Assembly (NCBI GenBank): GCA_947650365.1
Contig: OX393553.1
Span: forward strand, 65,661,611 to 65,725,610
Source of the DNA: Chamaelirium japonicum
Taxonomy: Eukaryota > Streptophyta > Magnoliopsida > Liliales > Melanthiaceae
DNA length: 64,000 nucleotides
Direction: 5' to 3'
Under the pieces are notes generated by a model that saw only the letters and a program-made list of their open reading frames with translations, did no database searches and was not told the DNA's origin. The translations under genes and the position numbers were made by a program. How positions within the stretch are numbered: the stretch's first letter is position 1; the number at the start of each line of letters is the position of its first letter. This document shows, piece after piece, positions 1 to 11,400 of this stretch.

Positions 1-317
1 TGGCCTAATCCTGGGGTTTAGACCCCATAGAAAGCAAGTTGGGTGTGAGTGCCCCGTGGTGAAAGACCAAGCCCCCTTTTTGGCCACTAGGGTAGTATGT
101 CTCGAGGCTGTATCCCGAGCATAAGGAACGGAGTGGTTCTCCTGTTGTGAAAAAGGAACCCAATAGTAACGCCACCAAGTCGGGAGCCTAGCTCAAACTT
201 GGGGTTCACACTTGTTTCCCCCTCCTTCTTTTTTTCTTTTCTTCTCTTTAGCATAGAACTTTGCATCACAATGCACGACCTAGAAAAAATGGGTTCTCTC
301 ATGAAGTGGAATGGGAC
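1..317. repeat. Left target flank of the Tat element (older repeat, possibly Del/Tekay-like LTR)
   Basis: No gene is visible. This is the DNA interrupted by the Tat element, and it resumes at 27844 after the duplicated GCCTC. The right-hand part ends in GGGGCGTGACA, which looks like the 3' end of a Del/Tekay-type gypsy LTR, so this stretch is probably the interior of that LTR. The LTR start is not in the window. The family assignment is weak. Confidence 0.4.
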
Positions 318-742
318 GCCTCTGTGGGGGAAAATCTTCGTGCCGACCCGAAGACTTTCGCAGCACCAGTCAATTGGAGTTGAAGTTGACGTCGGAGATC
401 GTTGGTCGATCTGTTGATCGAAGTTGAAGTTTTTGATATGTAAACAGAGAGATGCAATCAGAGAGAGAGTTTGACACGAGAAGTGATCTCGGAGTTCAGC
501 CGAAGCCTACGTCTCCGTGCTATAGGGTGCAACCCGAATTCACTAACACTTTTCTCAAAGTAACCTCGACAGGCCGAGTGCTACTGAAGCCTTCTTGATC
601 TCTTCACAGACAAGAAGATGATCAAGTAGAGGTGAAGGGTGAGAAGATAGAAATTCCAGAGCTCTGGTTCTGAAAATCAGATCTCAGAGTGGAAAATGGA
701 TTTCGGATCTTAGATTCGATCCTTTTACATTCGAAGGCTCTG

Positions 743-752
743 CTATTTATAG
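743..752 (-). promoter_or_regulatory. TATA box of the Tat 3' LTR
   Basis: CTATAAATAG reads on the minus strand, downstream (in element orientation) of the 43-bp array. The identical motif is at 27029-27038 in the other LTR. Transcription would start about 30 bp further along the minus strand. Confidence 0.7.
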
Positions 753-849
753 GATTCTCTGGGAGGAATTCCAGGGTAAATGGCGGTTTCTACTGTCGTA
801 TCTGGGGATCCTCCATGTAAAGCTGGTGGGCTCCGCTGCCGTTTTAGGG

Positions 850-1562
850 GGCCCACCAGGCAGGGCCGATGGGTCCCGCTGTAGTCTTCGGGGGCCCACC
901 AGGCAGGGCCGATGGGTCCCGCTGTAGTCTCCGGGGGCCCACCAGGCAGGGCCGGTGGGTCCCGCTGTAGTCTCCGGGGGCCCACCAGGCAGGGCCGGTG
1001 GGTCCCGCTGTAGTCTCTGGGGGCCCACCAGGCAGGGCTGGTGGGTAGTCTCCGGGGGCCCACTAGGCAGGGCCGGTGGGTCCTGCTGTAGTCTCTGGGG
1101 GCCCACCAGGCAGGGCCGGTGGGTCCCGCTGTAGTCTCCGGGGGCCCACCAGGCAGGGCCGGTGGGTCCCGCTGTAGTCTCCGGGGGCCCACCAGGCAGG
1201 GCCGGTGGGTCCCGCTGTAGTCTCCGGGGGCCCACCAGGCAGGGCCGGTGGGTCCCGCTGTAGTCTCCGGGGGCCCACCAGGCAGGGCCGGTGGGTCCCG
1301 CTGTGGTCTCTGGGGGCCCACCAGGCAGGGCCGGTGGGTCCCGCCGTAGTCTCCGGGGGCCCACCAGGCAGGGCCGGTGGGTCCCGCTGTGGTCTCCGGG
1401 GGCCCACCAGGCAGGGCCGGTGGGTCCCGCTGTGGTCTTCGGGGGCCCACCAGGCAGGGCCGGTGGGTCCCGCTGTGGTCTTCGGGGGCCCACCAGGCAG
1501 GGCCGGTGGGTCCCGCTGTTGTCTTCGAGGGTCCAACAGGCAGGGCCGGTGGGTCCCGCTGT
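850..1562. repeat. 43-bp tandem array in Tat LTR U3 (about 17 units)
   Basis: The units are GC-rich and each contains GGGCCCAC and, on the other strand, GGACCCAC. Both fit GGNCCCAC, the class I TCP-factor consensus. GTGGGCCC, the reverse complement of the first, also fits the class II form. Since 43 is not a multiple of three, all frames stay open and give spurious collagen-like translations (GPTGPAWWAP). The array is directly upstream of the LTR TATA box. Confidence 0.9.
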
Positions 1563-1595
1563 TTTGCAGACTTCTTGCCAAAATTTGCACCCACA

Positions 1596-1610
1596 GTTAC
1601 CCCCTCCAAG
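1596..1610 (-). other. Polypurine tract of the Tat element
   Basis: On the minus strand the bases immediately before the 3' LTR read GGAGGGGGTAAC, a purine-rich plus-strand primer in the expected place. The related LTR at 30933-31527 has an equivalent tract. Confidence 0.75.
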
Positions 1611-1724
1611 TTAGCTAGAGTTCGCTCTGGCTGGCTTGGATTTGGTGCAAATCATAAAATCCCCTGTCGAAGAAGGCACAAAGAAGCTTGCCGAGTGTTA
1701 GCGCAAAAAAGATCGGTCGGTCAA

Positions 1725-2770
1725 TTTTGACCGAACGATCAATTTTGACCGAACGGTCAATTTTGATCGATCGGTCAATTTTGACCGAACGGTCAATTTC
1801 GACCGGTCAAGGATTGAGTGATCGGTCAAAAAACATGGTTTTTTGACCGATCCAGTGTAAATTTGACCGTTCGGTTGATTTTGACCGATCGGTCAATTTT
1901 GACCGATCGATCAAATTTGACCGATCGGTTAAATTTGACTGAACGATCAATTTCAACCGGTCAAGGATTGAGTGATCGGTCAAAAAACATGGTTTTTTGA
2001 CCGATCCAGTAGAAAATTTGACCGTTCGGTTGATTTTGACCGATCGGTCAATTTTGACCGATCGGTCAAATTTGACTAATCGGTTAAATTTGACCTAACG
2101 GTTAATTTCAACCGGTCAAGGATTGAGTGATCGGTCAAAAAACATGATTTTTTGACCGATCCAGTGGAATTTTGACCGTTCGGTTGATTTTGACCGATCG
2201 GTCAATTTTGACCGATCGGTCAAATTTGACCGATCGGTTAAATTTGACCGAACGGTCAATTTTAACCGGTCAAGGATTGAGTGATCGGTCAAAAAACATG
2301 GTTTTTTGACCGATCCAGTGGAATTTTGACCGATCGGTCAATTTTGACCGATCGGTCAAATTTGACCGATCGGTTAAATTTGACCGAACGGTCAATTTCA
2401 ACCGGTCAAGGATTGAGTGATCGGTCAAAAAACATGGTTTTTTGACGGATCCAGTAGAAAATCGACCGATCGGTTGATTTTGGCCGAACGGTCATATTTG
2501 ACTGTTCGGCTAAAATCAGCCGGTCAAGGTTTGGGTGATCGGTAAAAAACCTCAGTTTTTTGCCGGATCTAGTAGAAAATCGACCGATTGGTTGATTTTG
2601 GCCGAACGGTCATATTTGACCGTTCGGCTAAAATCAGCCGGTCAAGGTTCGGGTGATCGGCAAAAAACCTCAGTTTTTCGCCGGATCTAGTAGAAAATCG
2701 ATCGATCGGTTGATTTTGGCCGAACGGTCATATTTGACCGTTCGGCTAAAATCAGCCGGTCAAAGTTTGA
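1725..2770. repeat. W-box-rich palindromic tandem array in the Tat 3'UTR
   Basis: Eight tandem units are marked by the phrase around CCGGTCAAGG near 1801, 1957, 2111, 2264, 2401, 2520, 2639 and 2757. Spacing is about 154 bp in the first part and about 119 bp in the last three. The units are packed with TTGACC and GGTCAA, often as the perfect 16-bp palindrome TTGACCGATCGGTCAA. A longer hairpin (first copy at 1824-1848) recurs in each unit, and in the 119-bp subtype both of its arms have changed while pairing is largely kept. Hypervariable 3'UTR tandem repeats are known in Tat/Ogre elements and can seed satellites. Confidence 0.9.
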
Positions 2771-3103
2771 GTCTTGAACCTGTACTTTTGAAGAAGTGGC
2801 ATAGTTTGTTCTACTTCTTTGATTTTTGGCAGTCTTGAATATCGATGGTGTTTGATCTTCTCTGCTTTGAATCTTGTGTTTGCCGAAATGTGGCTTTGAA
2901 CCGACGGTCCGGTTTACTCAGACCGGTGGCTTGCTTGAATCGTTGGTTTATGTGGACCGATGGGTCTGACGCTTCGTCTGGTCCGACTGTTCGCCTGATT
3001 TAGCGCTTGCTACGGATGGATGCCACGTGTACCTGCAAAAACACGCGATTTTATATGGTGAAGACACGTGTATTCTCGATTCGTGCACCGTTTTTACCCT
3101 GGG
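2771..3103. other. Spacer between array and antisense gene promoter
   Basis: No ORF of interest is present. It is the presumed upstream promoter of the antisense gene and also Tat 3'UTR in the sense direction. A few GGTC/GACC cores continue from the neighbouring array. Confidence 0.5.
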
Positions 3104-3110
3104 TATATAA
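3104..3110 (+). promoter_or_regulatory. TATA box of the antisense gene in the Tat element
   Basis: TATATAA lies 102 bp before the first good ATG (3212) of the plus-strand gene, followed by a pyrimidine-rich leader. It is opposite in direction to the retrotransposon and is separated from the W-box array by about 330 bp. Confidence 0.65.
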
Positions 3111-3211
3111 GTTTTTCTCGCTGTCATTTTCGCCTCACGCTTTCAGAATTTTTCGAAGTCCAGACTCTTTGCTTCCTCTCTTTTGTTCTTTGTCTCCTTT
3201 CGATCGGTCAA

Positions 3212-5099
3212 ATGGCGTCTTCGGGCAATTCGAAGAAGAGTGTTCCTTCCAAGAGGAAGGGCAAGGAAGTTGTCGAGGTTTCTTCTGTTCCGAAGGGCCG
3301 AGGCAAAGGCAGGGCAGAATTGATCGAGCTTGGCCAACTGGGCAAGAGGCACCAAGGAGTGGGATTTGCTTCTGCACCGTCAAGGCCAGAGCAGATCCCC
3401 AAGGCAAAGTTTGTCCTCTGCCCGCAGCTACCTTTGGAGGCGGAGATGGAGTTTGGGTACAACATCGGCAGCAGACTTACAGATGTCAAGAGGGAGAAGC
3501 TGCAGGAGTTGCTGTCATTTTTCACAGAAGGAAAGGCTCGACCAGCGCTCCCTGGAGTTTTAATTATCCGCCTTTGGCGTTGATAGGCGGACAATCTTTA
3601 TCTCGTGGGCGAGCAAGGAGCAAGTGATGGGAACCATCGTCACGATCGGCCAGCTCAACTGTGGACTGCGCCTTCCGCTGCCGCCTTTCGCCGCGAGGTT
3701 GCTGAACGCCTCCGGTCTCTGTCCCGGGCAGGTCACTGGGAACTCCTGGAGGATCATCTACGCTTTCTGTCGCGTAGAGTCGGACTTTCAGAAGGAGCTA
3801 AGGGAATGCTACTCCAGCCTCCCTGAAGGTGAAGAAGCCCGAATCGAGCTGGGGTATTTCTTCTATCACTACCGATGGGCCTGGAGGAAGGACAGCCCAT
3901 TCTACTATCTGACGGGTGTGTCTGCTCTTCAGCCGATCGCTGACACTATCGGTTCTGATAAGCTTTATACTGACTGGCCGTTGTCGGTGTCTGGTGCCTG
4001 GACCCCGATGTCTGTTCCTGAGGTGCCCCGATACAAAGTGCATGAAGAGATTGATATGTACTGCACAGGAGGAGCTCTCTCTTGGCCTCCAGAGCGAGTA
4101 GGGGTCCTTGACAACCTCTTCTTGGAGTTGACATGTGGGACTAGATCGTGGAAGCAATTTTCGAATTGCCCAGTCCGACATGGCAAGGCCAACCTCCTCC
4201 ACCGATCGAAGCTTCGCTATGAAGATAATGAGGTCATCTACTCCGATTACGAGGAGGACCCTCAGTCTGGAAAAATTGTTAGAAGGCTTCGATTCGAGAA
4301 GAAGGCTTATGGAGCCAGGCGCGCACTTCCTTCAGAGGAGAAATTGGTGATACCTCGCCAAGGCCCAGCAAAGAAAAAGAGGAAAATCCCCATCAAACAG
4401 GAGGAGGATGAGGAGAAAAAGAAGGATGAAGATGAAGAAGAGGAGGTAGAGAGGGAGGAGGAGGGCGGAGATGAGGATGTTGAGGGCACAGGCAATGACG
4501 AGGAAGAAGATGGTGAAGATGAGGATGATGAAGATGGGGGTGGTGAGGAAGAGATTCCTCCCACCCCCACTGATGGTGGTCAAGGACATGGGGGTGGCGA
4601 GGAAGAAATTCCTCCCACCCCCACTGGTGGTGGTCAAGGACATGGGGGTGGCGAGGAAGAAATTCCTCCCACCCCCACTGGTGGTGCTGACGAGGAATTG
4701 CAGCCTATCCTCATAGACGAGGGTAAGGCTCGCAAGATGGAGGAAGTTATGGACGCAACGGGCGATGGCTCCAAAGTGATTCCTACTTATCACTTTGGGG
4801 AATTGAAAAAGAACCCGCTGCGCTTCAAGATTAGGATATCGGGGAGTGGTGGGGTTGGAAGCAACCCTACACCTCTCGATCAAATACCTCCTGAGGTTCC
4901 CCGTCTCGAAGGGGCGACAATAAGTGGGGGTGTGGAGGTTAAACAACCCCCACCCCCTTCGCGATCTCTGGCGGAGGAAGTTGCTGCTATGGTGGCAGGG
5001 CTCACCTCCTCGAGTGGGCAAGAAGACGAAGGGGGAGCATCACCTCCTCGAGATGTTCCCTCTCCTGCTCACTTGGAGAGAGGAAGCCGGGTGGGTGAT
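3212..5099 (+). other. Antisense gene of the Tat element, 5' part (PF04195-like 'putative gypsy type transposon')
   Basis: Plus-strand coding region, antisense to the Tat pol. It starts with a Lys/Ser-rich segment (MASSGNSKKS), followed by a globular part with LLNASGLCPGQVTGNSW and GYFFYHYRWAW. I recognise these as the pattern of Pfam PF04195, a plant domain annotated as 'putative gypsy type transposon'. A long Glu/Asp/Lys run (about 4370-4540) and three tandem copies of GGGEEEIPPTPT (about 4540-4690) follow. Antisense additional ORFs between pol and 3' LTR are known in Tat elements (for example gene23 of Grande); their function is unknown. The nuclear-looking acidic and basic stretches suggest a DNA- or chromatin-associated protein, but that is inference. 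The gene is physically split at 5099 by the Athila insertion and continues at 18998. It counts as a fossil with few breaks. Confidence 0.75.
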
Positions 5100-7815
5100 T
5101 GTTGAGCGGCCAATTTGTGCGAATTATCCTTTTAGTATTATGCATATATCATCAGTTTGCTACGTAAAACTTTCATACTACACGTAAACTGCATAATTAT
5201 CTTTACACCACTGCTTAGTAGACTTTCATACGAACACAGTGGCATATTGGTTCGCTCTCATACATTGCATACATGAAAAATACGGAGCCCGATAATCCAA
5301 ATTATTCTTTTTATCGATAATCGCATTGGTATCTTACACGCGTCATTTCATGTGTGTTTTTCAGGGAATTGACCCGGTACGCGATGCAGTCAGCTCAAGG
5401 GCATCATACTGAAGCGTTGGATACTCTCACGGTGACCCGATGAAGGATGCATAATATGTTTTGAAGCAGTTTCTGAAGAACAATGGAGCAAAGACTAAGT
5501 ACATGATTTGGCGGAGAATTGACTTCATCGGGCGGACGAAGACCCCCGGACATTCTACGGAGCTTAATGAGGCATGATGGTGACTTACAGACGTGGCACG
5601 GAGAACACCCGAACCTACCACCTTTCTTCTCCCTATTCTACTCTCTTTTTCCATCATAACCGTGCAATACCCCGTCGATCATGATTCCAACCGAGTCATC
5701 CCTTGCATCCGAATCAATCCCAATCGCCCAAACTCCTCATATCCTTATTCTCTTCCTTTTCTTTATTTTCATTTAATCAGAGCTATCCGATGGCCTAGAT
5801 AGCCGTGAAAAGCCAAAACACTCCGTGCAAACCTTGTCCAAACCCATGCTTGATCTTATCATAACCGTTCGTTTGATTACACCCAAGTCCCCACTTGTGC
5901 ACCCGATCACGACCACCCGATCCTCCATCTCTCTATATCTCCCTCTCTAAACATCCACATTGCATGCAATAGCCCCAACTCAACTAATCGCAACCGTCCG
6001 ATTGCTATCCTCCCATGCATGCTTGCATGTGAGCCCATTGCACCCAACTATCTTTCTCCCATCAAGGCAGACCATCACACCCGTCCCTTGCATCAGCATG
6101 CACCAAACCCATGCATATGTGAACGCATGCAGCCCTTTAAAACTCGATTCCCAATCACAGCCGTCCGTCCCTCTCTTCTCAACACAATCACAGCCGGCCG
6201 GCCCGTGTCCCTTCTTACCCGACCGAGACCCAACAGCCCAGCCGTCCGTTCCTCTCTTCCCCACTGAATCACAGCCACCCGATGCCATGCAGCCCTCTAG
6301 CACACCGGACGCCCCCAGCCGGACCCATCATTTAATCACAGTAATCCCGTGATCAAAACACCGCGGCCCAGCTTTCTCTCTCTCCTCTCCAAAAATCCCA
6401 GCCGTCCGATGCCATGCAGCCCTCCAGCACATCGGATCCCACCGAGCTCTCTTCTCTCTTCTCCCGATCGCGCCTCTCTCTCCTCCTACAAACCAGGCAC
6501 GCTTCTCTCTCTTTTATCTCTCTAAAACCCAAAACGGAACCATGCGAGCCCGATACTTTCTCTCACCCGGGATTCTCTCTCTCTCTCTCTTCCGTTTCTT
6601 TCTCTCCTTTCTCTTTCTAAAACCGGATCACCACATCACAGCCGTCCCGTGTCTCTTCATCCCCAACCCGATCGGCCTGCACCTAACTTCTCTCTCTTCA
6701 CCGCACACCTCTCTCTCCCGTTCTCTACGTCTTCTCTCTCTAAACTCTCTTTCCTAAACCGCACCCCACCGAATGTTTCTCTCTCTCTCCTTCCTTGATT
6801 CTCTCTCTCCGAATCTCTCACCCGGTTCTCACGTCCTCTTTTTCCTTCCTTAAACCCGTGAACATTAAAAACCCCATCATCTCTCTTATATAAGGGGAGG
6901 GGTCCGAAACAAAGAGGGGAGCGTGGGGGCGGACCTTAGATCACCACCTTCACCAACCCGGGGCTACCATCTACCACATATCCGAACCCGCATCTCTCAT
7001 CACCATCTCCACGCAACCGTCTCCAAGCCGAGCTCCATCCACGAAGCTGCACGTCACCGTCATCGCCGGGTTCGTCATCTGCAACGAAGCATCCACCATC
7101 AGCGCTCACATGGCCATCCGAGGCTAAACCACCGTTCTAAGTTCTGGATGAAGCCTTGTAGTCGTATCTAAACCATGCTCTTATTTGATTTTCATATTTT
7201 AGTGCGTTTAATGAAAATAAAGTGATCTTTGCTCATTCATGCTTGATTAAAATTTCCGTAATAAGTTAGCTTTATTCTCCGTTATTATCAGAGTTCTACA
7301 GAGGTTTATCGTATAGTTTTATTCTTCGTCATTACGAGTAGTTTTACGGAGAATCATTACATAGTGTTAGCTTCTGTTATTACTCCGAATTTTACGGAGA
7401 ATTATTTCTGGCTTATTCCATTAAAGCGAGGAAGATCACTACATTCGTGATCATAATAGTGCTCCATTGAATATCATCCACGGAGATAGATTGACTTCCT
7501 ATCTCCGTGAGAATCCTGGAAATCATCTAAAAGTATAGTTTAGATCGCTACTTGTGCGGATTCTAGGGCTTAGAATATCCATCCATATAGACTACACCCT
7601 CAATCTTAATTAGCTTTCTGTTTTGCGTTCCGTAATTCCCGTTACAAAACAATTTCATAAAAAATCAATCTTTTTAAACTAAGATATAAAATTAATTAGC
7701 TTTAATTTTCCTTTAATTAGTTTTCATCCAAGTCTCTGTGGGATCGACCCGTATTTGCCACTGTCTATCAGATAGACGCCGTGCACTTGCGGTATAACAA
7801 TTTAAAATCACAACA
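5100..7815 (+). repeat. 5' LTR of the Athila element
   Basis: This LTR is 2,716 bp. A long pyrimidine-rich stretch with CT microsatellite (about 6360-6850) precedes a TATA box (TATATAA, 6887-6893). The R/U5 part (about 6920-7815) contains recurrent ATTCTCCGT / ACGGAGAAT inverted motifs near 7270-7400. Small ORFs inside it are duplicated exactly in the other LTR and have no protein signature, so they are not called as genes. Confidence 0.95.
6887..6893 (+). promoter_or_regulatory. TATA box of the Athila LTR promoter
   Basis: TATATAA is followed by a GGGGAGGGG stretch and preceded by CT-rich DNA. The same motif is at 18069-18075 in the 3' LTR. Spacing leaves about 0.9 kb of R-U5. Confidence 0.75.
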
Positions 7816-7821
7816 AGTTTT

Positions 7822-7839
7822 TGGCGCCGTTGCCGGGGA
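7822..7839 (+). other. Primer-binding site, tRNA-Asp type
   Basis: TGGCGCCGTTGCCGGGGA is the exact complement of the last 18 bases of plant tRNA-Asp(GUC) including CCA. It starts six bases after the LTR end. Confidence 0.93.
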
Positions 7840-8482
7840 CTTGAGTTTGAAAACTATTAAAGTTTAGTTTTTATTTGCTTTAAAAAGAAAAAAAAAAAAG
7901 TCAGTATTAGTATTCTAAGTTATTCTATTTTCGTATTTTGTCTCTTTCGTACTTATTATCTTCTGTTTAACTTTTCAGGTATTTACACGCTCAACGGAAA
8001 ATGTGCATAAGCATCGCAAAGGTAAGTACTCAAATCCTTACCCACGCCTCTCCAGTCAGTGGGTTTGATTACGTACTCCTATTGTTTACTCCTGCTGATT
8101 CAACAACCGTAGTAATTAGGGTAACCGGCTAATGTGCAAACTTTCACCGTAGATCAAATAATCGAATTGCATCGCAACTTTGTAAGGTTGTCGCCAGCTC
8201 GGCACATACACCTCTTATAGTTGTATGTGTGTCTCAGTCTGAGGTGTACACTCAACCTTGCATCGATAGAAACCATTTGCTAGGGTGTTGCATTGCATAA
8301 TAGTAGTCTCTATTTGCATAGTTATCCTACTAAAGTACGTACTCTGTTTTCTTTACTAGCGTAGCGTTATATTCGTTGAACTACTATTACTTAATTGGCA
8401 CATTAATCTGGACACACAGTCCACAGTTTGGGCACGTGTAGGAAAAAGATTAGTTAGAGTTGATTACAATAACATCTTAGAA
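7840..8482 (+). other. Athila leader with splice signals and hairpin A
   Basis: No protein-coding capacity was seen. A pyrimidine-rich acceptor-like TTTTCAG is at 7972-7978, and a full-consensus splice donor (AG/GTAAGT, GT at 8022) follows 43 bp later. Hairpin A (8181-8262) lies between the donor and the gag start. The donor could feed a subgenomic RNA joined to the acceptor upstream of the accessory ORF. Splicing to the downstream env-position ORF is known in some plant gypsy elements (for example Bagy-2). Confidence 0.6.
8165..8265 (+). repeat. Hairpin motif, copy A (Athila leader)
   Basis: The outer stem pairs 8181-8190 with 8253-8262 (10 bp, one G-U). The inner stem pairs CACATACA at 8203-8210 with TGTATGTG at 8222-8229. 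The core AGCTCGGCAYATAC plus GTATGTGTGTCTC is shared with copy B at 14801-14895. The outer stem sequences differ between copies but pair in both. Confidence 0.75.
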
Positions 8483-11400
8483 ATGGCGGAACAGCCGCAA
8501 GCAATCACCTTAGGGGATTATATGTATCCCACTAGGGCTACACAACCTTCTTGCATAACCTTACCCAATACTAATGCAAAATTTGAATTAAAATCTGGCT
8601 TAATCCAAATGCTTCCCGTCTTTCGGGGAATGGAGCAGGAAAATCCATATCAACATGTGAGGGAATTTGAGGACATATGTGGAACAATGAAATTCGATAA
8701 TATGTCCGAAGAAAACCTCAAACTTAGGTTATTTCCCTTCTCGCTAAAAGAAAAGGCTAAAGCATGGCTTTATGCCTTACAAGCTGGATCCATAACTACT
8801 TGGGTAGGCCTACTCGAGCTCTTTTATAGAAAATTCTATTCTAAACAAAAGACGGCCTCGATTCGTGAGGCCTTGAATGTGTTTCACCAACTGGAAGGTG
8901 AAGCTCTCTATAAATACATAGAAAGATTTAAGGACCTACTTCTGCACTGTCCACACCATGGCTTTAAAAAAATTAGACTAGTCCAAATCCTTTATGAAGG
9001 GTTGAACTACCCATCTAAGACCATGGTAGAATCGTGTTGTAATGGTGAGTTCACCAAAAAGACAGCAGATCAAGCCTGGACCTACTTAGAAGAAATTGCC
9101 GAGAACACACTACAGTGGGAACCAATCAAAGAAGAATCTAGGAAACCCCTCCTTACTGCCCAGGGTGGGCTCTATAAAGTGGAACCTAAATTCGAAGCAG
9201 AAGCTAAATTAGCCACAGTAATGAGACGCTTAGAGGCTTTAGAAATGAATCAAGGAAATAGGACTCCCGCTCCGAATACCTTAGAAGCACTAAGCCTTAA
9301 TCAAACTATGAGTTGCAATAATGAGCCTAGCTTTCCTATTTGTTCAATTTGTAGTGAGCCTACCCATGCGGATCATCGATGCCCGATGTTAGGGGGACAA
9401 GAAAATAATATGGAAAAAATCAATGCTCTGTATCAAAACAATCGTTTTGATAATCAACAAAGGTATAATCCATATTCAAACACTTACAATGAAGGATGGA
9501 AGAATCATCCAAATTTCTCATGGACTAAAGGTCCATACCAAGGTGGCCCATCTCAGCCTGTACCACCTCCAGGATTTCCAAAGCCACCTATACAAAATGC
9601 CACCCCTAACCCAGATAATCAAAGAATCAATTCTCTAGAGGAAACGATGAAACTATTAGCTCAGAATACCCTCCAATTCCAACAAAGCACCGCACAAAGC
9701 ATTAGTGCTAACACACAATCTATTGCGAAGTTAGAATACACTGTTAGTCAACTAGCTGATTCTTTGAATACAAGGGATAAGGGTACATTCCCGAGTCAAC
9801 CTGAGGCTAATCCTAAAGGGTCAAATCTAAGGGGGCAATTTGAAATTCATGACATCAAAGGAAAAGGCCATGAGCAGGCAAATGCAATTACTACACTTAG
9901 GTCAGGACGGCAAGTTGATAACATGATAGAACCTCCTAAGGAAACTGAGGAACCTAGGCAGAATGATATAATAACTGAAGAAACACCTGAAGAGGAGCCA
10001 AAATCACAAGAGGAAACCAGGGAGAACACAATACACGATACTGAAAATATGGCATCACCTAGTGAACCACCTCTTAGAACCTATATTCCTAGAGCCCCAT
10101 ATCCTCAAAGACTAGAGCCAGCAAAGAAGAAAATGCAAATGGACAATATGTTAGAAATTTTCAAACAAGTTAAAATCAACATTCCACTCTTAGATGCAAT
10201 CCAACAAATACCTACATACGCTAAATTCTTAAAGGATCTTTGCACTTTTAAGAGAGCAACTAATGTACCCAAGAGAGCATTTCTGGCTCAGCAAGCTAGT
10301 TCGGTTATTTCATGCTCAACCCCTATCAAATATAAGGACCCTGGTTGTCCTACTATTTCCTGTGAAATAGGGGAATATCACATTGAGAAAGCCTTGCTCG
10401 ACTTAGGTGCGAGTGTCAACCTCCTTCCATATTCCATATATGAAGAGCTAGGTCTGGGGGAGTTAAAACCCACTAGATTGACCCTCCAGCTAGCTGATGC
10501 TTCAATTCGATATCCTAAAGGGATAGTGGAAGACATCCTAATCAAAGTGGGAGAGTTTGTATTCCCTGTTGACTTTGTGGTACTGGATACAAAACCACCA
10601 ACTGAATTTACTAATCGAGTACCGGTAATCTTAGGGCGACCGTTCCTAGCAACATCGAATGCACTAATTAACTGTCGGAATGGTGTTATGAATATTTCTT
10701 TCGGTAACATGACAATACAAGTGAATATATTTAATGTGAGCAAACAACCGAGAGATGAAAGTGATGAAGTAGAAGAGGTCAACTACTTGCAAGAACAAAA
10801 AGAAAGTTTAGTATCGCAAGTAAACTACGATGACCCACTGGAAGCCTGCCTTGCACATTTTGGAAAAGATTTTGATATTGATGATCATATCAATGAAATC
10901 AATGCACTACTAGAAGCTACCCCTTCTTTCGAAATGAACAAATGGCAGCCTAAGCCAGAAATCCTTACACCTTCTCTGACACCACCTGTACCTTCAATAA
11001 TAAAGCCCCCGAAGTTAGAACTAAAACCATTACCAGAAAATCTTAAATATGTATTTTTAGGATCTGCTGAAACTCTTCCTGTCATAATAGCTTCAGACCT
11101 AGACGAAAACCAAGAGAAACAACTTGTTGATATCCTTAAGGATCATAAAGAAGCTATAGGATGGTCAATAGCCGATATAAAAGGCATAAGCCCCTCTGTG
11201 GTTCAACATAGAATCTATCTCGAGGAAGAGACTAAAACAAGTCGAGAACCGCAAAGGCGGCTAAACCCTGCAATGAAGGAAGTGGTTAGGACAGAAGTAC
11301 TAAAACTTTTGGATACCGGAGTAATTTACCCGATTTCAGATAGCTCCTGGGTGAGCCCTGTCCAAGTAGTTCCAAAGAAATCGGGTATCACAGTGGTGAT

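Larger units (their letters stand above)
323..1595 (-). repeat. 3' LTR of the Tat element
   Basis: This copy is 1,273 bp and starts and ends with the 6-bp inverted TGTGGG/CCCACA. About 17 copies of a 43-bp unit occupy roughly 850-1560. A minus-strand TATA box (CTATAAATAG) lies at 743-752, so the array falls in U3, upstream of the promoter. It is 44 bp longer than the partner LTR, which is explained by one extra 43-bp unit and one single-base indel. Confidence 0.92.

Noticed and set aside
743-1618. Long collagen-like ORFs (GPTGPAWWAP repeats) on both strands, repeated at 27029-27897
   Set aside because: They are translations of the 43-bp LTR array. All frames are open because the unit is not a multiple of three and lacks stops. 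They have no independent start, domain or promoter.
1725-2770. CRISPR-like appearance of repeats with spacers
   Set aside because: The repeats are contiguous units of plant satellite type inside a retrotransposon 3'UTR, without cas genes and without unique equal-length spacers.
5427-7171. Small ORFs in the Athila LTR (for example 5960-6352), duplicated at 16609-18353
   Set aside because: They occur only because both LTRs are identical. They are low-complexity, with no protein family signature.
8165-8265. Hairpin A as a hammerhead ribozyme or tRNA-like structure
   Set aside because: The conserved hammerhead core (CTGATGA...GAAA) and tRNA boxes are absent.
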